Assembly (NCBI GenBank): GCA_963706515.1
Contig: CAVPMW010000018.1
Coordinates: 62,001-126,000 of the forward strand
Direction: 5' to 3'
DNA: 64,000 nt
From: CAVPMW01 sp963706515
Lineage (GTDB): Bacteria; Chloroflexota; Anaerolineae; Anaerolineales; UBA4823
Shown here: one piece after another, positions 58,372-64,000 of the stretch
Layout of the letters: each line of letters opens with the position of its first letter
Position numbering within the stretch: position 1 is the first letter of the stretch
The notes under the pieces: model-generated
The model's database searches: none
Told to the model about the DNA's origin: nothing
The model's input: only the letters and a program-made list of their open reading frames with translations
Made by a program: the position numbers and the translations under genes

Positions 58372-59340
58372 ATGTATGGTGCGCATGTAGATACTATCAA
58401 CCCGGTAGACGACGATGAGCGCCTGGCAGCTTTCGAAGAACGGATTGCCCGAGGCGAAAAGGTCGAGCCGGGAGACTGGATGCCGGAGGAATACCGCCGC
58501 CAGTTGATCCGCATGATCTCCCAGCATGCCCACAGCGAGATCGTCGGCATGCTTCCCGAAGGAGCCTGGATCACCCGTGCACCATCCTTACGGCGCAAGA
58601 TGATCCTGCTCGCGAAGGTACAGGATGAAGCCGGGCATGGACAGTATCTCTACCATGCCGCCGAGACATTGGGGATCACCCGGGAAGAAATGCTGAGCGC
58701 CTTGCTCGAAGGCCGGGCGAAATATTCCAATATCTTCAATTACCCCACCCTGACCTGGGCGGATGTCGGCGTGATCGGTTACCTCGTGGATTTTGCGGCA
58801 ATCCTTAACCAGACGATGCTGGCGCGCGGTTCATACGGACCTTATGCCCGGGCGATGGTGCGCATCAGCGCCGAAGAAAGCTTTCACAAGAAGCAAGGGC
58901 AAGACATTGTAATCACCCTGGCTGGGGGCACCCCGCAGCAGAAGGCGCAGGTGCAGGATGCCATCAACCGCTGGTGGTGGCCCACACTGATGATGTTCGG
59001 ACCGCCGGATAACGACTCGCCCAATACACCCGTATTGAAACGCTGGGGGATCAAAACCCGCTCGAACGATGAGCTTCGTCAGGAATTTATTAATAAAATC
59101 ATCCCTGAGCTCGCCTCGCTTGGATTGACGGTCCCTGATCCAGCCCTGGAATACGATCCCGTGACCGATAATTGGCGCACCGGTCCAATCGATTGGAATG
59201 AATTCTGGCAGGTAATCCGCGGCAGTGGACCGTGCAACAAAGAGCGCCTGGAGGCGAGGCGGCAAGCCCATAAGGAAGGGCAATGGGTGCGTGAAGCCCT
59301 GGCGGCGTATGCGAACCGCCTGACAGACAATCCGGACTGA
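58372..59340 (+). CDS. paaA: Phenylacetyl-CoA epoxidase subunit A (catalytic)
   Basis: 322 residues. The diiron-binding helices carry HSEIVGMLPEGAW, KVQDEAGHGQYLYHAAETLG (DExxH, split) and RISAEESFHKKQG (EExxH), all as in known PaaA. RWWWPTLMMFGPPDNDSP near 203 and RTGPIDWNEFWQVIRG near the end are also family-specific. It epoxidises the ring of phenylacetyl-CoA with O2, pairing with PaaC and needing a reductase (PaaE, not found here). First of paaABCD. Confidence 0.95.
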   Translation: MYGAHVDTINPVDDDERLAAFEERIARGEKVEPGDWMPEEYRRQLIRMISQHAHSEIVGMLPEGAWITRAPSLRRKMILLAKVQDEAGHGQYLYHAAETLGITREEMLSALLEGRAKYSNIFNYPTLTWADVGVIGYLVDFAAILNQTMLARGSYGPYARAMVRISAEESFHKKQGQDIVITLAGGTPQQKAQVQDAINRWWWPTLMMFGPPDNDSPNTPVLKRWGIKTRSNDELRQEFINKIIPELASLGLTVPDPALEYDPVTDNWRTGPIDWNEFWQVIRGSGPCNKERLEARRQAHKEGQWVREALAAYANRLTDNPD

Positions 59341-59399
59341 TAATAAGCAGAGCAGCTAAATTCCAAATTGGCTGTACTCGCGATGGATATAAAGTACTT

Positions 59400-59954
59400 A
59401 TGACCGATTCACAGCTCCCCCGCTACGAGGTCTTGCTCCAGGTCACTGGAGCATCCAAATTCGTCGATGCCGGCTCGGTGCATGCCGCGGACCCAGAAAT
59501 GGCTCTGCTCAACGCACGCGATGTCTTCGCTCGCCGCCCGGAGTGCAATGCGATGTGGGTGGTGCCTGTCACAGCAATCTACTCCCGTACAGCGGAGGAG
59601 CTGGCGCTGCAGCCGCTGACCAGCCCTGCTGGTACACCGAGCGAAGAGACGTATTACATATTTGCCAAGACGAAATCCATCGCGGCAATGTCTCAGCTGG
59701 GCAGTTTCACCAGCACATCCTGCGAGGCTGCGCTCGCAAGAGCCATCCGTGAATTCTCAGCAGGTAAAAGCTACCTTGCCTGGTGGGTAATCCCTGCCGG
59801 GCAGATCTACCACAGCCAGGAGGAAGATTATTCAAGCATGTATGCTCCTGCGTTCGATAAAGTCTTCCGCATGGCAACCGATTTCCACACCCACACCGCC
59901 ATGCGCCAGCTGCGAGATTCTACCCTCATCCATCCGCGAGGACCGCTAGGGTAA
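59400..59954 (+). CDS. paaB: Phenylacetyl-CoA epoxidase subunit B, tandem two-domain form
   Basis: 184 residues, about twice the usual ~95. Residues 1-62 match PaaB (YEVLLQVTGASKF, GSVHAADPEMALLNARDVFARR, MWVVP). Residues ~84-172 look like a second, diverged copy (YYIFAKTKSIAAMSQLGSF, EAALARAIREF, AWWVIPAGQIY), closing with the PaaB-type ending APAFDKVFRMATDFH. So the standard C-terminal segment sits after the second copy. The subunit links PaaAC heterodimers in the known complex. It lies 59 bases after paaA and 7 before paaC. Confidence 0.88.
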   Translation: MTDSQLPRYEVLLQVTGASKFVDAGSVHAADPEMALLNARDVFARRPECNAMWVVPVTAIYSRTAEELALQPLTSPAGTPSEETYYIFAKTKSIAAMSQLGSFTSTSCEAALARAIREFSAGKSYLAWWVIPAGQIYHSQEEDYSSMYAPAFDKVFRMATDFHTHTAMRQLRDSTLIHPRGPLG

Positions 59955-59961
59955 CCATAAG

Positions 59962-60729
59962 GTGGATGCATTAGAGATCGAGCAGCTGAGTGAGCACCTG
60001 CTGGCGTGGGCTGACGACCAGCTCGTGTTGGGTCACCGCCTCTCTGAGTGGTGCGGGCACGCTCCTATCCTGGAGGAAGATATAGCCTTCGCCAACCTGG
60101 CCCTGGACGAAATTGGGCACGCCTCTTTATGGTATGCAGTGCTTGCCGAGCTGCAGAACCAGGATATGGATACTTACCCGGATAAATTAATTTACTGGCG
60201 GGAGGCTGAGGACTTCCGCAATGTCCAGATGGTCGAGCTACCGGTAGGTGATTGGGCGTTCAGCATCCTGCGCCAATTTTTATGCGATACGATCGAGCTC
60301 GCCTGGCTTCAATCGCTGCAAAACAGCCTCGAGCCCCAGATCCGTGCAGCAGCAGCAAAAATTTTCCTTGAAGAGCTTTACCACGTGCGCCATTCGCGGG
60401 CATGGATCGAGCGCTTGAGCCAGGGTACACCCGAGAGCCATACCCGCCTGCAAAATGCCCTCGATGAGCTGTGGCCTTATTCGTACCAATGGTTTTCATC
60501 CATCTCCCCAGGGGAGGCTGAGCTGGTCCAGGCAGGATACCTGCCGGATGCAGGGCTTGTCCAGTCAGCCTGGAGCGAGCAGGAAATTCAGTTCCTGGTT
60601 GGCTGCCAGCTGGAGCTGCCGCAAACACCGCATCAGGAGATCAGCCGCCAGGAGCATACACCCTACTTGAAGGTTATGATTGCCGACCTGCAGTCTGTCG
60701 CCCGGCTGGATTCCCAGGCGCGCTGGTGA
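59962..60729 (+). CDS. paaC: Phenylacetyl-CoA epoxidase subunit C (structural)
   Basis: 255 residues from GTG 59962. LGHRLSEWCGHAPILEEDIAFANLALDEIGHASLWY (split here) and FLEELYHVRHSRAWIERL match PaaC. LWPYSYQWF and the C-terminal PYLKVMIADLQSVAR region are also family-typical. Unlike the degenerate site of the best-known PaaC, this copy keeps DEIGH and EELYH, which look like diiron ligand motifs. It pairs with PaaA. The stop is 7 bases before paaD. Confidence 0.93.
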   Translation: MDALEIEQLSEHLLAWADDQLVLGHRLSEWCGHAPILEEDIAFANLALDEIGHASLWYAVLAELQNQDMDTYPDKLIYWREAEDFRNVQMVELPVGDWAFSILRQFLCDTIELAWLQSLQNSLEPQIRAAAAKIFLEELYHVRHSRAWIERLSQGTPESHTRLQNALDELWPYSYQWFSSISPGEAELVQAGYLPDAGLVQSAWSEQEIQFLVGCQLELPQTPHQEISRQEHTPYLKVMIADLQSVARLDSQARW

Positions 60730-60736
60730 AATTTTA

Positions 60737-61222
60737 ATGTCCGAACTGGCCCTGGCAGATATCTGGAGAATTATAGGAGGGATCACCGACCCCGAGATAC
60801 CCGTAATCTCGGTCGTCGAGCTGGGTATTATCCGGGAGGTCCACATCGACCGGGATGGGGTAGACATAGCCATCACCCCGACATTCAGCGGCTGCCCCGC
60901 TTTTCAGGCGATCCAGGATGCAATCAAAGAGAAGTTGGAAGGCGCGGGAGTCAGGCTTGTGAGGATCCGGGTCCGCCTTGCGCCGCCGTGGAGCACAGAT
61001 TGGATTTCGCCGGAGGGTCGTCAAAAGCTCAAGGAATTCGGCCTGGCTCCGCCTCCCCGGCACGGTAATCTGCTGCAGATCGATCAGCTGATGATCGCCA
61101 GGTGCCCGTATTGTGCTTCAGAAGATACGCTGCTGAAAAACAGCTTTGGCTCGACCTTGTGCCGCGCGATATACTTCTGTAATACCTGCCAGCAGCCATT
61201 CGAACAGTTCAAACCGATTTAA
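60737..61222 (+). CDS. paaD: Phenylacetyl-CoA epoxidase maturation factor PaaD
   Basis: 161 residues from ATG 60737 (GGTGA 7 bases upstream); the frame is open further upstream inside paaC. The N-terminal MIP18/DUF59-like domain includes GGITDPEIPVISVVELGIIREV and ITPTFSGCPAFQAI (Cys typical of Fe-S assembly factors). The C-terminal zinc-ribbon has CPYC near 120 and CNTC near 148. It is thought to help assemble the Fe-S cluster of PaaE, which makes the absence of paaE here notable. Confidence 0.93.
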   Translation: MSELALADIWRIIGGITDPEIPVISVVELGIIREVHIDRDGVDIAITPTFSGCPAFQAIQDAIKEKLEGAGVRLVRIRVRLAPPWSTDWISPEGRQKLKEFGLAPPPRHGNLLQIDQLMIARCPYCASEDTLLKNSFGSTLCRAIYFCNTCQQPFEQFKPI

Positions 61223-61246
61223 TCTACGCTTTGTCAGGAGAACAGG

Positions 61247-61549
61247 ATGTCCAAGCTCATTGCGCTGTACAAACGTCCTTCCGACCCGCAAGCTTTTGAT
61301 CAGGCTTACTTTTCTACCCATTTGCCCCTGATCTCACGCCTGCCCGGTTTAGAAAAGATGGCTGTTACCCGGTTTACCCGGACCGTGATGGGAGAGGACT
61401 GGTACCTGATGGCTGAGATGGTTTTCGCCGACCAGGATTCGCTGAAAACAGCCATGCGCAGCCCAGAAATGGCTGCTGCTGGAACCAACCTGAGCTCGTT
61501 TGCCGAAGGTCTGGTCACGCTGTTGTTTGGGGAAGAGCAGAAGGATTAA
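61247..61549 (+). CDS. EthD-family dimeric alpha/beta-barrel protein
   Basis: 100 residues. LIALYKRPSDPQAFDQAYFSTHLPLISRLPGL (split here) is the EthD opening, with a characteristic His in THLPL, and MVFADQDSLKTAMRSPEMAAAG follows. Members assist some monooxygenase or polyketide-like pathways, often without a proven reaction. It is 24 bases after paaD and its stop directly abuts the next start, so it is part of the paa operon. Confidence 0.85.
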   Translation: MSKLIALYKRPSDPQAFDQAYFSTHLPLISRLPGLEKMAVTRFTRTVMGEDWYLMAEMVFADQDSLKTAMRSPEMAAAGTNLSSFAEGLVTLLFGEEQKD

Positions 61550-62098
61550 ATGGACGATTACCAGGTTATCGAAAGCAGGATCATCTTTGACCATCCCGGA
61601 ATAACGATCTTAAGCGATACAGTGGATCATCTCGGGATGCTCCATGCCTATCTTTACCTGGTCAGCCCGGTCAATTCGGTCGCCACGGTGGGGATTACGG
61701 ACGCGCAGGAGATTATTTTGACCCGCCAATACCGCCACCCGGTCGGTCAGGTAATTTATGACCTGCCCGCAGGTCGTCTTGAACCAGGGGAAAACCCGGA
61801 GGACGGTGCTCGCCGGGAGTTCGAGGAAGAAACCGGCTACTATCCTCGCCATATTGAACAGATTGGTTCGTACAATGAATTTCCGGGGACGCTCCGCGCG
61901 AAGACCACCCTGTTCTTCGCCTCCGACCTGATGCGAACACGGCAGAACCTGAACGAGGGAGAAGAACTGGAAACCGTCTTTATGAGTGTCGAAGAGATTT
62001 TACACATGATCCTTAATGGTGAAGTTATCGATGGCTCTCTTCAGTTAGGCATGCTGCTCGCCCTCCAAAAGGGGCTCATATCCGCTCGTTCAAGATAA
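61550..62098 (+). CDS. Nudix hydrolase, ADP-ribose pyrophosphatase-like
   Basis: 182 residues. The Nudix box GRLEPGENPEDGARREFEEETG (split: GRLEPGE, seven residues, REFEEETG) is complete. PAG just before the box and the N-terminal DHLGMLHAYLYLV plus EIILTRQYRHPVG are typical of ADP-ribose/NudF-type enzymes. The ATG follows the EthD stop with no gap, indicating translational coupling. It may clean up ADP-ribose, or a nucleotide-linked by-product of the pathway; the latter is speculative. Confidence 0.93.
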   Translation: MDDYQVIESRIIFDHPGITILSDTVDHLGMLHAYLYLVSPVNSVATVGITDAQEIILTRQYRHPVGQVIYDLPAGRLEPGENPEDGARREFEEETGYYPRHIEQIGSYNEFPGTLRAKTTLFFASDLMRTRQNLNEGEELETVFMSVEEILHMILNGEVIDGSLQLGMLLALQKGLISARSR

Positions 62099-62108
62099 AG
62101 GAGAAGCG

Positions 62109-63081
62109 ATGGAATACCGCTATTTAGGAAACACTGGTTTGAAGGTCTCAGAGCTTTGCCTGGGGACGATGCAGTTGGGTTGGACTGCCGAAGAAGCGCT
62201 CTCAAAGCAAATATTGGGGGCAGCCTTTGAAAGCGGGATCAATTTTATTGACACCGCCGATGTATATTCACGGTGGGCAGAGGGCAATCCCGGGGGTGTA
62301 GCTGAAACCATCATCGGTTCCTGGTTGCGTCAGAGCAATATTACGCGCGATAAATTAGTATTGGCTACGAAAGTCCGCGGACGGATGGGCGATGGACCGA
62401 ACGGTGAAGGTCTCTCGCGCCAGCATATCTTACATGCTGTGGACGCTTCCCTTAAACGACTGGGCACCGATTACATCGATCTCTATCAAACCCACTGGCC
62501 CGATAAAAATACGCCAATCGAGGAAACTTTGCGAGCAATGGAAACCTTGATCCAGCAGGGAAAAGTACGCTATATTGGCTGCTCGAATTACTCTGCCTGG
62601 AGACTGGTAGAAGCATTGTGGACCTCCGACCGGCAAGGCATTGCCAGTTTTATTTGTCTGCAGCCGCACTACAACCTTGTCCGTCGCGCTGAATTTGAAC
62701 GCGAGCTGGCGGAGGTCTGTCGGATTTACCGCATCGCGGTGATTCCCTACAGCCCGCTGGCAGGATGGGTTCCTTACCGGCAAATATCGCCCCGGCAGGC
62801 AAACAGAAAGTGCCAGACAGGACGGAGCAGAACGTTATTTCACCCCGGAGAACTTTTCTTTATTGGATGTTATGGGAGAAATTGGAAAAAACAAGAACGG
62901 GGCAAGCATCTCTCAAATTGCGCTGGCCTGGCTGCTCACGGACCCGGTCATCACCAGTCCCATCATCGGACCTCGGACTTTGGAACAGCTTACGGATAAT
63001 CTTGGAGCGGCGGGATTGCGCCTGAGCGTTGAGGAAAAAACGAGGCTTGACCAGGCCACCGCCTGGGGAGAAAGTGATTGA
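62109..63081 (+). CDS. Aldo/keto reductase, one frameshift
   Basis: It begins 10 bases after the Nudix stop with MEYRYLGNTGLKVSELCLGTMQLG. The catalytic tetrad is visible: Asp and Tyr in FIDTADVYS, Lys in LATKVRG and His in LYQTHWPD. An extra T at about 62766 breaks the frame. Without it the protein reads SPLAGGFLTGKYRPG and continues to SQIALAWLLTDPVITSPIIGPRTLEQL and the stop at 63081 (~324 residues). It is an NADPH-dependent oxidoreductase of the YajO/Tas-like type; the substrate is unknown. Last gene of the run. Confidence 0.9.
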
Positions 63082-63112
63082 TTTTTTTGCGTGGATTGCT
63101 GCTCGATCCGGA

Positions 63113-64000
63113 TTAGAGGGCATTCGCGGACGCTGAAGTACCCTGATCCATCTCGCCCATCCGGGTCAGAATTCCTGGCCAGGCAGCCTGGAGAACATCA
63201 ACGACCTCCGGGTCATATAGTTTGCCTGTTCCCTGCAAAATCTCATCGTACGCTCTTTCCGGAGTGAGCGAGGGCTGGTAGGTACGCGCGGAGGTCATCG
63301 CGTCCAGTGAATCCGCCACAGCCACCAACCTCGCCGCCAAAGGGATTTCTGCTCCAGACAGGCCATCGGGATAACCACTGCCATCCCAGCGCTCGTGGTG
63401 GTGGCGAATGACCGGGAGCGCCGGGCTGAGGTAAGGGATATTCCGGATCAAATCTGCACCGACGAGTGGGTGTTTGCGGATTTCACGCCATTCATCCTCG
63501 TCCAGTGGACCGGGTTTATGGAGCACTTCCTCGCGAATGTGGATTTTACCAATGTCATGTAAAATGCTGCCAAGCCGCAATGCGGGGATGATCCCATTGC
63601 GGATTCCCATCTCCTCTGCCAGGCTTAGCGAGATTGCCATCACCCTCTCCACGTGACCGCGGGTGTAGCGGTCACGCAGCTCGATTGCATTGGAGAGGAG
63701 GATCAAGCTGGACTGGTAAGCCTGCTGGAGCTGGGCTATTTGAAGCTGCTGGTGGCGAGAAAGCCGAGCGCGTATCGTCGTGACCAGCTCGAGACGGCTG
63801 ATCGGTTTAACCAGATAATCTTCAACGCCACGCACTTTACTCTGTAACAGGTCTTCCCGGTCGTTCCTGGCAGTAAGAAAGATGAATGGGATCGTGATCC
63901 AGGCGGTATTCTCCCGTACTTTGTCAAAAAATGTGTACCCATCCATCACTGGCATGCTGATATCACACAGGATCAAGTCGGGAACTGCTTTCGACATCAC
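63113..64000 (-). CDS. Response regulator with HD-GYP domain, 5' partial
   Basis: The frame is open to the right edge, so the N-terminus is missing. The visible part has the receiver domain: phospho-acceptor Asp in LILCDISMPVMDG, Thr in FIFLTARND and Lys in DYLVKPIS. After a short coiled linker comes an HD-GYP domain: GHVERVMAISLSLAEEMG, LHDIGKIHI (HD), and HHHERWDGSGYPDGL (HHExxDGxGYP), all intact. It probably degrades cyclic-di-GMP under two-component control. Convergent with the aldo/keto reductase. Confidence 0.95.
   Translation of the reverse strand: MMSKAVPDLILCDISMPVMDGYTFFDKVRENTAWITIPFIFLTARNDREDLLQSKVRGVEDYLVKPISRLELVTTIRARLSRHQQLQIAQLQQAYQSSLILLSNAIELRDRYTRGHVERVMAISLSLAEEMGIRNGIIPALRLGSILHDIGKIHIREEVLHKPGPLDEDEWREIRKHPLVGADLIRNIPYLSPALPVIRHHHERWDGSGYPDGLSGAEIPLAARLVAVADSLDAMTSARTYQPSLTPERAYDEILQGTGKLYDPEVVDVLQAAWPGILTRMGEMDQGTSASANAL

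Noticed and set aside
1..64000. CRISPR array, phage, insertion sequence or toxin-antitoxin pair
   Set aside because: I saw no regularly spaced repeats, transposase, integrase, phage structural gene or toxin-antitoxin-like small gene pair.

Overview
This window is bacterial chromosome at roughly 55% GC. It most likely comes from a Chloroflexota bacterium of the Anaerolineae type. This is inferred from gene content: two YYYxG-motif DUF2298 (Chlor_Arch_YYY) membrane proteins, exported proteins with Thr-Pro-rich linkers (parvulin, LysM, LCP and hydrolase genes), and broad gene order. No 16S rRNA is present to confirm it. All the genes look chromosomal, and I see no phage, IS element, CRISPR array or integrated plasmid.

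Layout. (a) 1-11071, plus strand: a cell-envelope run of two DUF2298 proteins and a GT-C type membrane glycosyltransferase-like protein, then cmk and three tandem PlsC-type acyltransferases. (b) 11250-14543: a large hybrid sensor histidine kinase. (c) 14586-19190: rpoC with its own strong promoter and terminator and no rpoB beside it. (d) 19178-23233: a GNAT gene, a structured intergenic element, then gyrA (or parC) with a basic tail. (e) 23262-29126, minus strand: a TIM-barrel/SnoaL protein, an LCP protein, a LysM protein and a histidine kinase-like protein lacking its phospho-acceptor His. (f) 29187-32494: tRNA-Leu(CAG), an FtsB-like protein, rpsF-ssb-rpsR and a parvulin. (g) 32622-42242, minus strand: a long run in transcription order GNAT, ADP-ribosylglycohydrolase, moaC, moaD-moaE fusion, thrC, fabF, rnc, smc. 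(h) 42340-51873, minus strand: a fatty-acid/acyl-CoA degradation operon headed by a TetR regulator whose promoter overlaps a perfect 20-bp palindrome. It continues with an MBL hydrolase, two acyl-CoA dehydrogenases, an alpha/beta hydrolase, a FadN-type bifunctional enzyme, a thiolase and an SCP2 protein, and ends in a clear terminator. (i) 51988-63081, mostly plus strand: a branched-chain 2-oxoacid dehydrogenase E1 fusion, a PaaH-type dehydrogenase, a rubrerythrin-VIT1 iron transporter, an enoyl-CoA hydratase, paaABCD (phenylacetyl-CoA epoxidase), EthD, Nudix and an aldo/keto reductase. (j) an HD-GYP response regulator running off the right edge.

How the genes fit together. Regions h and i together supply most of an acyl-CoA catabolic network: dehydrogenation, hydration, second oxidation, thiolysis, and O2-dependent ring epoxidation. 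It is probably under TetR control. The epoxidase lacks its reductase PaaE in this window, PaaB is duplicated within one polypeptide, and PaaC keeps metal-ligand-like motifs.

A strong caution: at least fourteen single-base reading-frame breaks and one in-frame stop interrupt otherwise well-conserved genes. Nearly all are one extra base, often in a short homopolymer. This looks more like sequence or assembly error than mass gene decay. I annotate such genes over their full span and state where each break lies.
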